DNA from: Luteimonas viscosa
GTDB lineage: Bacteria; Pseudomonadota; Gammaproteobacteria; Xanthomonadales; Xanthomonadaceae
DNA length: 64,000 bases
Direction: 5' to 3'
Assembly (NCBI RefSeq): GCF_008244685.1
Contig: NZ_VTFT01000001.1
Location: forward strand, 475,248-539,247
How positions within the stretch are numbered: the stretch's first letter is position 1; each line of letters opens with the position of its first letter. Of the stretch, positions 1-9,137 are shown in pieces. Both the position numbers and the translations under genes were made by a program. The notes under the pieces are model-generated. The model saw nothing but the letters and a program-made list of their open reading frames with translations. It searched no databases and was not told the origin of the DNA.

Positions 1-1744
1 GGTGCAGGGTGAAGCCCGGCACCTCGTCGGTGCCCGCCACCAGCGGGACGCCGGCGCGGTACGCGCGCCCGACGAACTCCACCATCCTGTCGAACGAGGC
101 GCGGTAGCGCTCGCCGGTGGCGTCGTCGGGGATGTCCATCTCGGCCGCACGGCGGTTGCGCTGCACGTCCGGCGGCAGGTGCTCCTCGATGCCGGCGAAG
201 ATCGGCGACATCTGGCCGTCGCGCTTGTGCAGGAACTCGAACGTGGCCAGGGTCGGGTCGATCACGATCCGCCGCTGCGCCAGTTCGGCGATGAACGCCT
301 GCACCGGCTTCGAATCGAGATCGAGGTCGGCCACTTCGCGCGCCGGCAGGTAGAAACGCTCCAGCGTGCGCGTGTCGGTGTCCGGCTCGACCAGGAAGTT
401 GAGCATCAGCTGGTTGATGTGCTGGATCTCGTCGTAGCCGGCGTCGACCGCGTCCTGCGCGCGCAGGAACACGGGCACGTGCCCGCTGACGCGCAGTCCG
501 CGCTCGTGTGCGTAGGCGACGGTCTGCGGCAGGATCTCCTTCGGGAACGAGTTGTAGACCTTGATCTGCGGGTAGCCGTGCTGCGCGTACCAGTCGATCG
601 CCTCGCGGGCGCCGGCGAGGTCGCTGACCACGAAGCCGTTGCGCGCCGACTGCTCGCTCTCGCCCTCGAGGAAACCGGTCGCGACGATGCGCGGCATCAG
701 CAGCTTGCCCGCGCGTTCCTCCGCCATGACCTGCTGCAGGGTGGCGTTGTCGTTGCCCATGTCCCGCACCGAAGTGACGCCGGCGGCGAGGTTGAGCCCG
801 CCGCTCCAGCGGTCGATGTGGACGTGCATGTCGAACAGGCCCGGCAGCAGCACCCGGCCGGCCGCGTCGATGACATGGTCGGCGGCCACGTCCGTTGCGC
901 CGTCGCCGGAGATCGACACGATCCGCCCGTCGCGCAGCAGCACGTCGGTCGGCGGCCCGAGCACCGCGCGCTCGCTGTCGAACACGCGCGCGCCGCGGAT
1001 CAGCGTGGTCCCGTCGATCGGGTGCGCCAGTCGCTGCTCCAGCGCGACCAGGGCCTCGCCTTCGGCAGTCTTCTGGGTCGCCTCCAGCGCGTCGGCATTG
1101 TCCTGCCAGCCGTCTTCGATCAACTGCAGGAAGCCGGGGAAGATGAAGGCGAACAGCCGCGGTCGCGGCTCGTCGGTGGCCCAGGCGAAGACCGGAGTGA
1201 AACCGATGCCGGTCAGCGCCAGCAATTGCACCTGGCGCGACTCGTCGCCCTTCTCCACCCGCGCCTGCGCCACCTTGCGCGCACTCAGCGTGCCGCCGGG
1301 AATGAGCGGCAACCTGCCGTCCTCGCGCGCGGCCAGCGCGGCAATGGCCACCGACGCCGCCGCCGGCGTGCCGCCGAGCGGCGAATACTGCGCGCCCGAC
1401 TCGACCCGCTGCTCTCCCGAATCGGAGGTGGAACGCCAGCGCGCTACGCCGTCGACCAGGTCGAAGCGCTCATCGACCGGCGCGCCGAATGTCGACGTAC
1501 CCGTGACCCGGTAGGTACGGAAGGTACCGTCCGGATTGAGCGTGAACTCCTCCTTCAGCTCGGGGCCGCGGCCGTTGTCCTTGAAGATGAAGTCGACCCG
1601 GGTCACCCCGTCGTCGCCCTCGACCACCGTCTGCTGCCCCGCCTGCTTGCCGCCATCGACCAGGGCGACGTAGCGCAGCGTCTGCGCGGCATGCAGGGGC
1701 GCGGCCAGCGCCAGCGCAAGGAGGAAAGTCAGGCAGCGCTTCAT
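1..1744 (-). CDS. Secreted amidohydrolase-family metal-dependent hydrolase (C-terminus beyond the left edge)
   Basis: Reading the minus strand from the ATG at 1744 gives about 581 residues with no stop before the window edge. The N-terminus is a signal peptide (MKRCLTFLLALALAAPLHA). A roughly 250-residue unassigned domain follows. The second half is amidohydrolase-like: GLFDMHVHIDRWSGG carries the HxH metal pair, GHVPVF supplies a later His, and AGTDEVPGF supplies the expected metal Asp. These place it in the imidazolonepropionase-like/prolidase-like secreted amidohydrolases common in Xanthomonadaceae. The substrate is unknown; a peptide or cyclic amide is likely. It is divergent from the dipeptidase gene at 1914. 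The long plus-strand ORF over this gene is a shadow. Confidence 0.8.
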   Translation of the reverse strand, partial: MKRCLTFLLALALAAPLHAAQTLRYVALVDGGKQAGQQTVVEGDDGVTRVDFIFKDNGRGPELKEEFTLNPDGTFRTYRVTGTSTFGAPVDERFDLVDGVARWRSTSDSGEQRVESGAQYSPLGGTPAAASVAIAALAAREDGRLPLIPGGTLSARKVAQARVEKGDESRQVQLLALTGIGFTPVFAWATDEPRPRLFAFIFPGFLQLIEDGWQDNADALEATQKTAEGEALVALEQRLAHPIDGTTLIRGARVFDSERAVLGPPTDVLLRDGRIVSISGDGATDVAADHVIDAAGRVLLPGLFDMHVHIDRWSGGLNLAAGVTSVRDMGNDNATLQQVMAEERAGKLLMPRIVATGFLEGESEQSARNGFVVSDLAGAREAIDWYAQHGYPQIKVYNSFPKEILPQTVAYAHERGLRVSGHVPVFLRAQDAVDAGYDEIQHINQLMLNFLVEPDTDTRTLERFYLPAREVADLDLDSKPVQAFIAELAQRRIVIDPTLATFEFLHKRDGQMSPIFAGIEEHLPPDVQRNRRAAEMDIPDDATGERYRASFDRMVEFVGRAYRAGVPLVAGTDEVPGFTLH

Positions 1745-1913
1745 GGTGGAATCTCCCTTGCGGACGGTCCCGCGCGGCGGGCGCCGCGCCTGGAGGGGTC
1801 GAGCCGCAGTGTAGTGCGGCCGCGCGACGCTGGCGCGCACCCATGCCTTTCGTCATGGGTTGCCCACGGGGGCATGGGCTACCCTTGGGGTTTCGTCCCC
1901 GAGGTAGGCCAAG

Positions 1914-4109
1914 ATGAAACATCCGCTCGCCGCAGCCCTTGCTGTCGCGCTGACCGCCGCCATGTCCGGTGTCGCGCCCGCCCAGACCCCCAACGCAGAC
2001 GGTCCCGTGAATCCCCAGACCCCCGCCACGGCCGCGTCGCAGGCCGGCAACCCCCTGTTCGTCGAGAGCCCGCTGCCGCTGGAGTACCCGCAGTTCGACC
2101 AGCTGAAGGACGAGCACTTCGCCCCCGCCTTCGATGCCGGCATGGCGCGCAACCTCGAGGAGATCCGCGCGATCGCCAGCGAGAAGACCGCGCCGACGTT
2201 CGAGAACACGATCCTGGCGCTGGAGAAGTCCGGCGAGCTGCTGGGCAACGCGCGCCGCATCTTCGGCAACCTCAACGGCACCGACACCAACGACACCCGC
2301 AAGCAGATCAACAACGAGTACGCGCCGAAGTTCGCCGCCCACCGCGATGCGATCGTGCTCGACCCGCAGCTGTTCGCGCGCGTGGAGACGATCTACAACC
2401 AGCGCAACGACCTCGGGCTCGACGCAGAGGGCGTGCGCCTGGTCGAGGAGTACTACGACAGCTTCGTGCGCTCGGGCGCCCGGCTCGGCGACGCCGACAA
2501 GGCGCGCCTGAAGGACATCAACGGGCGCCTGGCCGAACTGGGGACCGAGTTCTCCAACAACGTGCTCGACGAGGTGAACGATTCGGCGGTGCTGGTCGAG
2601 GACAAGGCCGAACTTGCCGGGCTGAGCGAATCTCAGATCGCCACCGCCGCAGCGGCCGCGAAGGACAAGGGGCATGAGGGCAAGTACCTGCTGACCCTGC
2701 TCAACACCACCGGCCAGCCGATCCTGCCGCAGCTCGACAACCGCGCCCTGCGCGAACGCGTGCACAAGGCTTCGGTCGCCCGCGGCAGCCGCGGCAACGA
2801 GTGGGACAACACCGGCATCGTCGCCGAAGTGCTGAAGCTGCGGGGCGAGCGCGCGAAGATGCTCGGCTACGCCACGCCCGCCGAGTTCGTGCTGGCCGAC
2901 GAGACCGCGGCCAGCGTCGAGGCGGTCAACCAGATGCTCGGCCGGCTGGCCCCCGCGGCGGTCGCCAACGCCCGTCGCGAAGGCGAGGCGCTGCAGGCCA
3001 TGATCGACCGCGAGCAGGCGGCCAAGGGCGAGCCGACGTTCGAGCTCGAGCCGTGGGACTGGGCCTACTACACCGAGAAGGTGCGCAAGGCCGAGTACGA
3101 TTTCGACGACAACCAGCTCAAGCCCTACTTCGAGATGAAGAACGTGCTGGAGAACGGCGTGTTCTTCGCCGCCACGCAGCTGTACGGCATCACGTTCAAG
3201 GAACGCACCGACCTGCCCAAGTACCACCCGGACACCTGGACCTACGACGTGTTCGACAAGGACGGCGAGCAACTGTCGATCTTCATCTTCGACCCCTACG
3301 CGCGCCCGTCCAAGCGAGGCGGCGCGTGGATGAACTCCTACGTCGGCGAGTCGGAGCTGGAAGGCACGCTGCCGGTGGTGGCCAACCACCAGAACATCCC
3401 CAAGCCACCGGCCGGCGAGCCGACGCTGCTGACCTGGGACGAGGTCACCACCATGTTCCACGAGTTCGGCCACGCGCTGCATGGCATGTTCTCGGACGTG
3501 AAGTACCCGTACTTCTTCATGAACGTGCCGCGCGACTTCGTCGAGTTCCCCTCGCAGGTCAACGAGATGTGGGCCGACTGGCCGTCGATCCTGGCCAACT
3601 ACGCCAAGCACCACGAGACCGGCGAGCCGCTGCCGCAGGCCCTGCTGGACAAGAAGATGGCCTCGGCCACCTTCAACGAGGGCTTCGCCACCACCGAGTA
3701 CCTGGGCGCGGCGATGCTCGACCAGTACCTGCACCAGCTGCCGCAGGACCAGCTGCCCTCGGCCGGCGAGATCATGGCGACCGAGGCCGCGGCGCTGAAG
3801 TCGGTGGGCCTGGACTACGCGCCGGTGCCGCCGCGCTACCGCACGCCGTATTTCAGCCACATCATGGGCGGCTACGCGGCCGCGTACTACGCCTACATCT
3901 GGTCGGAAGTGCTCGACGCCAACACGGTCGACTGGATCAAGGCCAACGGCGGCCTGAAGCCCGAGAACGGCGAGCGCCTGCGTTCGACCCTGCTCTCGCG
4001 CGGCGGCGCCAAGGACGCCAAGCAGCTGTTCGTCGATTTCACCGGCCACGAGCCGCGCATCGAACCGTTGCTGAAGAAGCGCGGGCTGGATGCGCCTCCG
4101 GCGAACTGA
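1914..4109 (+). CDS. dcp: Secreted M3-family peptidyl-dipeptidase (Dcp/oligopeptidase A type)
   Basis: This 731-residue zinc metallopeptidase removes dipeptides from, or cleaves, short oligopeptides. The thermolysin-like HEFGH motif lies at about residues 516-520, within the family pattern FHEFGHALHGMF, and the downstream glutamate region NEGFATTEYLG is present. An N-terminal signal peptide (MKHPLAAALAVALTAA...) puts it in the periplasm or outside the cell, unlike cytoplasmic E. coli Dcp. Length is usual for the family (about 680-720) plus the leader. An intrinsic terminator follows the stop codon. The split between Dcp and PrlC function cannot be made from sequence alone. Confidence 0.92.
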   Translation: MKHPLAAALAVALTAAMSGVAPAQTPNADGPVNPQTPATAASQAGNPLFVESPLPLEYPQFDQLKDEHFAPAFDAGMARNLEEIRAIASEKTAPTFENTILALEKSGELLGNARRIFGNLNGTDTNDTRKQINNEYAPKFAAHRDAIVLDPQLFARVETIYNQRNDLGLDAEGVRLVEEYYDSFVRSGARLGDADKARLKDINGRLAELGTEFSNNVLDEVNDSAVLVEDKAELAGLSESQIATAAAAAKDKGHEGKYLLTLLNTTGQPILPQLDNRALRERVHKASVARGSRGNEWDNTGIVAEVLKLRGERAKMLGYATPAEFVLADETAASVEAVNQMLGRLAPAAVANARREGEALQAMIDREQAAKGEPTFELEPWDWAYYTEKVRKAEYDFDDNQLKPYFEMKNVLENGVFFAATQLYGITFKERTDLPKYHPDTWTYDVFDKDGEQLSIFIFDPYARPSKRGGAWMNSYVGESELEGTLPVVANHQNIPKPPAGEPTLLTWDEVTTMFHEFGHALHGMFSDVKYPYFFMNVPRDFVEFPSQVNEMWADWPSILANYAKHHETGEPLPQALLDKKMASATFNEGFATTEYLGAAMLDQYLHQLPQDQLPSAGEIMATEAAALKSVGLDYAPVPPRYRTPYFSHIMGGYAAAYYAYIWSEVLDANTVDWIKANGGLKPENGERLRSTLLSRGGAKDAKQLFVDFTGHEPRIEPLLKKRGLDAPPAN

Positions 4110-4130
4110 TCCAAGTCCCGCCTGACCCGA

Positions 4131-4161
4131 AACGCCGCCGGATCCTGTCCGGCGGCGTTTT
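4131..4161 (+). terminator. Rho-independent terminator after the M3 peptidase gene
   Basis: A 12-bp perfect stem (AACGCCGCCGGA paired with TCCGGCGGCGTT) with a 5-base loop is followed by a short T run. It starts 22 bases after the dcp stop codon. Confidence 0.9.
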
Positions 4162-4193
4162 GCTTTGCGCGTCCGGCGCGTCGTGTTTCGGGG

Positions 4194-4331
4194 CTTCGGC
4201 ACCGCGACGAGCGAGTCCGGCAGGAACCGCTTTCCCCTCGATCGGGGCATCGTGCCCTGACTCGGGCGCACGGCGCCCCGACCGAGGGAAGAGCGACCAC
4301 CGGGCGAGAGGGCGCGGCGGCACGCCGAAGC
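4194..4331. repeat. Long imperfect palindrome between the dipeptidase and sirtuin genes
   Basis: Two 20-base arms at 4229-4248 and 4275-4294 are near-complementary. Pairing continues inward (GTGCCC with GGGCGCAC) and weakly outward to CTTCGGC at 4194-4200 and GCCGAAG near 4325-4331. No ORF fits here. It has no U tract and lies after the dcp terminator, so it is not an obvious second terminator. This element fills most of the 295-base gap; nothing else is visible there. Confidence 0.55.
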
Positions 4332-4404
4332 TGCCCATTCCGACAGAATGCATCGTGCGATCCGGATCCGCGCCCCGTCACGCCGCTCGGGGTAGCATCC
4401 CCCC

Positions 4405-5247
4405 ATGTCCGCGCTGCCCGAAACCGCGAGCGACCTCGAATCGGCCGCTGTGCTGCGTGACTGGCTCGCCCGCCACCGGCGCGTGTTCGTGCTCACCGGC
4501 GCCGGGTGCAGCACCGGATCGGGTATCCCCGACTACCGCGACCGCAACGGCGAGTGGAAGCGCACGCCGCCGATCACGCTACAGGCGCTGACCGGCAGCG
4601 ACGGCGCCTACCGTCGCTACTGGGCACGCAGCAGCGTGGGCTGGCCGCGGTTCCTGGCTGCCCGGCCGAACGCCGCGCACCATGCCCTGTCGGCGCTCGA
4701 ACAGCGGGGTCGGCTGCAGCTGCTGCTGACCCAGAACGTGGACGGCCTGCACCAGCGGGCAGGATGCCGGCGCGTGATCGACCTGCACGGAAGGCTGGAC
4801 GAGGTCGTATGCCTGCGTTGCGGGGCGCGTAGCCCGCGCGAGGCGATCCAGTCCGACATCACCCATGCCAATCCGGGCTGGCAGGCCGGGCCCGCGGCGA
4901 GCGCGCCGGACGGCGATGCGGACCTGGCGGACGACGCCATCGGCGACTTCGTGCCGCCGTACTGCCTCTACTGTGGCGGTCCGCTCAAGCCCGACGTGGT
5001 GTTCTTCGGCGAGAACGTCCCGCGCCAGCGCGTGGCGGAGGCGCAGCAGGCCCTCCATGATTGCGACGCGATGCTGGTGGCGGGCTCCTCGCTGATGGTC
5101 TGGTCCGGATTCCGCTTCGTGCGCATGGCCGCCGCGGCCGGCCTGCCGCTGGCGATCCTCAACCGCGGGCGCACGCGCGCCGATGCGCTGGCCGGCCTGC
5201 GCATCGACGGCGACATCGGCACCCTGCTGGAGGAAGCCCTGCGATGA
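4405..5247 (+). CDS. NAD-dependent protein deacylase, sirtuin (Sir2) family
   Basis: This 280-residue sirtuin uses NAD to remove acyl groups from lysine. The NAD-binding GAGCSTGSGIPDYRD motif is near residues 32-46, TQNVDGLHQ near 109-117, and the catalytic His in DLHGRLDE. The structural zinc is held by two pairs, CLRC (about 135-138) and CLYC (about 187-190). The order and spacing fit class II (SIRT4-like) bacterial sirtuins, some of which act as lipoamidases or deacylases more than deacetylases. The ATG at 4405 follows a GGGGTAGC stretch. The stop codon overlaps the trehalase start (ATGA), so the two are probably co-translated. Confidence 0.9.
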   Translation: MSALPETASDLESAAVLRDWLARHRRVFVLTGAGCSTGSGIPDYRDRNGEWKRTPPITLQALTGSDGAYRRYWARSSVGWPRFLAARPNAAHHALSALEQRGRLQLLLTQNVDGLHQRAGCRRVIDLHGRLDEVVCLRCGARSPREAIQSDITHANPGWQAGPAASAPDGDADLADDAIGDFVPPYCLYCGGPLKPDVVFFGENVPRQRVAEAQQALHDCDAMLVAGSSLMVWSGFRFVRMAAAAGLPLAILNRGRTRADALAGLRIDGDIGTLLEEALR

Positions 5248-6824
5248 GCTCGCGAGTCACCACATCCATCCTCGCCATGCTGCTGTGGGTGGCCCCACTG
5301 CCGGCGCTGGCGCAGCAGTGCGTGGCCGGCTTCCCCGAGACCTACGGCGACCTGTTCGCGGATGCCCAGCGCGCGCTCCCGGATCCCAAGGCGATGGTCG
5401 ACGCGATTCCGCGCCAGCCACCGGCCGCGATCGCGGCGGAATATGCGCAGCGACGCGGCGAACCCGGCTTCGACCTGCGCGCCTTCGTCGAGGCCCGATT
5501 CGAACTGCCGAAGCCGGCGGGCGGCGGCTACCGGACCGACCCGGACCACGACGTCGTGGACCACATCGACCGGCTGTGGCAGGAACTCGAGCGGCAACCC
5601 CGGCCAGGCGACGCGCGCAGTTCGCTGCTGCCGCTGCCGCATCCCTACATCGTGCCCGGTGGCCGCTACGGCGAGATCTACTACTGGGATTCGTACTTCA
5701 CCATGCTCGGGCTGGCGGAAAGCGGCCGCCAGGACCTGGTGCGCGGCATGGTCGACAACTTCGCCGCGCTGATCGACCGCTACGGGCACGTGCCCAACGG
5801 CAACCGCACCTACTACCTCAGCCGCTCGCAGCCTCCGTTCTTCGCGCCGATGGTGCGGCTGCTGGCAGACCACGACGGACCGCAGGTGCTGGCACGCTAC
5901 CTGCCCCAGCTCGAGCGCGAATACGCCTTCTGGATGGCAGGCGCCGATTCGCTCGCTCCCGGAACCGCGCATCGCCGCGTCGTGCGCCTGGACGACGGCA
6001 CCGTCCTCAACCGCTACTGGGACGACTGCGACACGCCGCGCGACGAAAGCCACATCATGGACGAGGCGACGGCCGCCGCCTCGTCGCGCCCCGCCGCCGA
6101 GGTCTACCGCAACCTGCGCGCGGGCGCCGAGAGCGGCTGGGACTTCAGTTCGCGCTGGCTCGCCGACGGCCGTTCGCTGCACACCATCCGCACCGTCGAG
6201 ATCGTGCCGCCCGACCTCAACAGCCTGGTGCATGCGCTCGAGTCCACCTTGTCCGAGGCCTACCGCCTTTCGGGCCGGGACGAGCGCGCCGACGCCCTGC
6301 TCGCACGCGCACAAGCGCGCGCAGACGCGATCCGCCGGGTATTGTGGAACGAGGAACTCGGCGCCTATGCCGACTTTCTCTGGCGCGAATCGCGGTCGAC
6401 CGGGCAGCCGACCCTGGCGACCGTCTATCCGCTCTACTTCGGCATCGCCGACGAAGCGCAGGCCGCCCGCATCGCCACCACCCTGCGCGAACGGCTGCTG
6501 CAGCCACACGGGCTCGCCACCACCGCCATACGCAGCGGCGAGCAATGGGATCTGCCCAACGGCTGGGCACCGCTGCAGTGGCTGGCGATCCGCGGCCTGG
6601 AACGCTACGGCGAACGCGGTCTCGCCAGCGAGGTCGCGCGCCGGTGGATCCGCCGCAACCTGCAGGTGTTCCGCGAACAGCGCAAGCTGGTGGAAAAGTA
6701 CGACGTCACCGGAGCGGCGGCCGCGGGGGGCGGCGAATACCCGTTGCAGGACGGCTTCGGCTGGACCAACGGCGTGCTGCGCGCGCTGATGGTCCTGTAT
6801 CCGGACGCGGCAGACGCGCGCTGA
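5244..6824 (+). CDS. treA: Periplasmic trehalase (GH37)
   Basis: This 526-residue enzyme hydrolyses trehalose to two glucose molecules. It starts at the ATG that overlaps the sirtuin stop codon; the leader MSSRVTTSILAMLLWVAP ends in a typical ALAQ cleavage region, so it is exported. Family signature 1 (PGGRYGEIYYWDSYF) is at about residues 138-152 and signature 2 (QWDLPNGWAP) at about 434-443. Length is close to E. coli TreA (565). It converges on cfa, whose stop codon lies 18 bases downstream. The pairing with a sirtuin gene is unusual. Confidence 0.95.
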   Translation: MSSRVTTSILAMLLWVAPLPALAQQCVAGFPETYGDLFADAQRALPDPKAMVDAIPRQPPAAIAAEYAQRRGEPGFDLRAFVEARFELPKPAGGGYRTDPDHDVVDHIDRLWQELERQPRPGDARSSLLPLPHPYIVPGGRYGEIYYWDSYFTMLGLAESGRQDLVRGMVDNFAALIDRYGHVPNGNRTYYLSRSQPPFFAPMVRLLADHDGPQVLARYLPQLEREYAFWMAGADSLAPGTAHRRVVRLDDGTVLNRYWDDCDTPRDESHIMDEATAAASSRPAAEVYRNLRAGAESGWDFSSRWLADGRSLHTIRTVEIVPPDLNSLVHALESTLSEAYRLSGRDERADALLARAQARADAIRRVLWNEELGAYADFLWRESRSTGQPTLATVYPLYFGIADEAQAARIATTLRERLLQPHGLATTAIRSGEQWDLPNGWAPLQWLAIRGLERYGERGLASEVARRWIRRNLQVFREQRKLVEKYDVTGAAAAGGGEYPLQDGFGWTNGVLRALMVLYPDAADAR

Positions 6825-6842
6825 CGTCGCCGCCTGCGGCGC

Positions 6843-7961
6843 TCAACGCGGCGCGACATAGCCACCGGCCACCCCGCGCGGCGACAGCACCAGTTGCCAC
6901 AGCTGGATCAGGCGCACGCGGAAGGACGCCATCGACGCCGACAGGTAGTAGCGCCACATGCGCCGGAAGCGCTCGTCGTAGCGCGCCGGCAGCGTCGTCC
7001 ACGCGGCCTCGATGTTGTCGCGCCAGGCCTGCAGGGTACGGTCGTAGTCGGCGCCGAAGCTGTGCCAGTCCTCGATCACGAAGCGCCCTTCCAGCGCCGC
7101 CGCCAGCTGCGCCGCCGAGGGCAGCATCGAGTTCGGGAAGATGTACTTCGCGATCCAGGGATCGGTATGCATGCGGCTGATGTTGCCGCCGATGGTGTGC
7201 AGCAGGAACAGGCCGTCCGGCGCGAGGCAGCGGCGCGCCAGGTCGAAGTAGGCCTCGTAGTTCTTCACCCCGACGTGCTCGAACATCCCGATCGAAACGA
7301 TCCGGTCGAAGGTTCCGTCGAGTTCGCGGTAGTCCTGCACGCGGATCTCGACCGGCAGCCCGGCGCACAGGTCGCGCGCATACGCCGCCTGCTCGCGCGA
7401 GATCGTCACCCCCTTGCCCGATACGCCATACCGCTGCGCGGCGAACCTGAGCATCTCGCCCCAGCCGCAGCCGATGTCGAGCAGGCTCATGCCGGGTCGC
7501 AACCCGAGCTTGCGGCAGCACAGGTCGAGCTTGGCTTCCTGCGCCGCGTCGAGGTCGCCGGCCGTGCGCCAGTATCCGCAGCTGTAGACCATGCGCTTGC
7601 CGAGCATGGCCGCGTACAGGTCGTTGCCGAGGTCGTAGTGGCGTTCGCCGACCACGTGCGCGCGTCGTCCGTGCTGCAGGTTGAACAGTCGCGCGAGCAC
7701 CGCCAGGCGCAGGTCGGCGAAGCCGTGGACGCGCCGCTCCAGGTGCGCCGCGAGCAGGCGCTGGAGCAGGCCATCGAGCGAGTCCGCGTCCCAGCCCCCG
7801 TCCATGTACGACTCGCCCAGCGCGAGCGAGCCCCCCGACAGCAGGCGTGCCGGAACGCCCGGGTCGCGCAGGCGCAGGTCCCAGGGACGCACACCATCGA
7901 CGCGGACGTCCGCCTCCGCGAGCAGTGCCTGCAAACGGTCCCGGAAACGGTCCTCGCCCAT
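6843..7961 (-). CDS. cfa: Cyclopropane-fatty-acyl-phospholipid synthase
   Basis: A 372-residue SAM-dependent enzyme that adds a methylene bridge to unsaturated membrane acyl chains, usually in stationary phase or acid. The SAM-binding motif LLDIGCGWGEMLRF and the following GVTISREQAAYA are characteristic of CFA synthases, as are FDRIVSIGMFEHVG and the C-terminal MWRYYLSASMASFRVR. Length matches E. coli Cfa (382). The ATG at 7961 is chosen because the domain starts here and the lipoprotein gene ends upstream at 8018. A run of 13 G (on this strand) lies 25 bases before the start. Confidence 0.95.
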   Translation of the reverse strand: MGEDRFRDRLQALLAEADVRVDGVRPWDLRLRDPGVPARLLSGGSLALGESYMDGGWDADSLDGLLQRLLAAHLERRVHGFADLRLAVLARLFNLQHGRRAHVVGERHYDLGNDLYAAMLGKRMVYSCGYWRTAGDLDAAQEAKLDLCCRKLGLRPGMSLLDIGCGWGEMLRFAAQRYGVSGKGVTISREQAAYARDLCAGLPVEIRVQDYRELDGTFDRIVSIGMFEHVGVKNYEAYFDLARRCLAPDGLFLLHTIGGNISRMHTDPWIAKYIFPNSMLPSAAQLAAALEGRFVIEDWHSFGADYDRTLQAWRDNIEAAWTTLPARYDERFRRMWRYYLSASMASFRVRLIQLWQLVLSPRGVAGGYVAPR

Positions 7962-7986
7962 GCTCCCGCCTTCGCGCCGGCGGCCT

Positions 7987-7999
7987 CCCCCCCCCCCCC
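7987..7999 (-). repeat. Homopolymer tract of 13 G upstream of cfa
   Basis: Thirteen consecutive C on the plus strand (G on the cfa sense strand) lie in the 56-base gap between the DUF3298 lipoprotein stop codon and the cfa start. The tract ends 25 bases before the ATG. Such tracts change length by slippage; a sequencing length error is also possible. Confidence 0.85.
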
Positions 8000-8017
8000 G
8001 GCGCCTGCGGGACGAGT

Positions 8018-8854
8018 CTACTGCGTGGCGGGACCGGTGGAAAACAGCGGCCTGTACTCGGCGGCGACGTGCGGAAGCAGGATGCCGGCGGGTACTTCCA
8101 CCGTCTGTGCGCCATCCGAATACGGTCCCACCTGGTACGGCGGGAACACGAAACGCAGCGCGGCCAGCCGGCCATCCTCGCCGAGGACCGGCTCGAACTC
8201 GGAGAAACTGTCGGCCTCGGGCGTGGAACCCTCGTCGATCATGCGCCCCGCCGACCGGACCACGCGCTCGCGCTCGACCGGATCCAGGTCGTCGGCATCC
8301 ACCCGCTGCGACAGCGCGGCATGCAACTGCTCGCGCACGAAGGCGGAGATCTCGCGCCACGCGCTCGGGTCCCGGATCAGTGCGTCGGCGGTCAACAGCC
8401 GGTCCTGCCGCGGCAGCCAGACGAAACGCGCGATCAGCGGCGCGCCGTGCGCACCGCCGGTGAAGCTGCTGCCGTCGGCGGCGACCGCGAACACCTCCGG
8501 CGTGTCGGCGACGATCTTGAACTCCAGCGCGAGGTCGTACAACGCGGGTCCGGCGGCGGCATCCAGCTCCGCGACCGCCGCCAACAGGTCGGCCCGGGCG
8601 GCGTCGGAATACGCCTTGAGTTCGGCGGCGAGCCCCGGGTATTTGTCGACGTCCGGCGGATAGGTGATGCCGAGGATGTAGCGGGGGTCGCTCTCGACCA
8701 CGTCCTCGAGCACCACCGGCTCGCGCAGGGGCTCGACGTTCGCGGCCGGGGTCTGGGGCGAAGCCACGGGTTCCGGCTGTGCCGGCGGAGCGGCCTCGCG
8801 GCGGCACGCGACCAGCGCGAGCAGCAAGGCGATGGTAGGCAGCAACCGCTTCAT
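8018..8854 (-). CDS. DUF3298/RsiV-like lipoprotein
   Basis: This 278-residue protein has a lipoprotein signal with lipobox LVAC at about residue 17. The mature part has a DUF4163-like region (DPRYILGITYPPDV, SSFTGGAHG) followed by a DUF3298-like C-terminus (FVFPPYQVGPYSDG). The pattern is shared with RsiV and PdaC relatives, some of which bind lysozyme or act on peptidoglycan; no catalytic residues can be assigned here. It is an envelope protein, just upstream of cfa on the same strand and possibly co-transcribed. The start is the ATG with an AGGAGG-like site in front; a longer upstream reading frame is not supported. Confidence 0.8.
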   Translation of the reverse strand: MKRLLPTIALLLALVACRREAAPPAQPEPVASPQTPAANVEPLREPVVLEDVVESDPRYILGITYPPDVDKYPGLAAELKAYSDAARADLLAAVAELDAAAGPALYDLALEFKIVADTPEVFAVAADGSSFTGGAHGAPLIARFVWLPRQDRLLTADALIRDPSAWREISAFVREQLHAALSQRVDADDLDPVERERVVRSAGRMIDEGSTPEADSFSEFEPVLGEDGRLAALRFVFPPYQVGPYSDGAQTVEVPAGILLPHVAAEYRPLFSTGPATQ

Positions 8855-9068
8855 GTTCCTCCTGATCCCCTGTCGATGACGGCTTCGGCGCGCGCAGCAT
8901 ACGCGCGGACTAACGATTTTGTAACAAGCTGGTGGTGCACGCGGAGTCAAGGCCAGTTCGCGCTGGTGGACCGACCGCAGCGAGCGTGGGGATCGGCCAT
9001 CGTTGCCGGGCCGGGGTGACCGGCGCGGGGCCGGTTGCGGGCGCCGCCGCGGCCACCGTCCGCCCATG

Positions 9069-9097
9069 AAAAAGCCCCGGGTGTTGCCACCCGGGGC
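9069..9097 (-). terminator. Rho-independent terminator of the cold-shock gene
   Basis: On the minus strand a 10-bp GC stem (GCCCCGGGTG at 9074-9083 with its complement at 9088-9097) with a 4-base loop is followed by five T (9069-9073). It is about 40 bases beyond the csp stop codon. Confidence 0.9.
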
Positions 9098-9137
9098 CCT
9101 TCCTGGTCTTGCGAGGCGCCTTGAAGCGAGCGGCTGC

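Noticed and set aside
2-2677. 891-residue plus-strand ORF at the left edge
   Set aside because: It is antisense to the amidohydrolase and then runs out of frame through the dipeptidase. Its sequence is Arg/Ala/His-rich shadow typical of high-GC DNA, while the other readings carry signal peptides and catalytic motifs.
1470-4514. 1014-residue minus-strand ORF opposite the M3 peptidase
   Set aside because: The plus-strand frame encodes the full HEFGH peptidase. This ORF is a shadow that also runs out of frame into the amidohydrolase.
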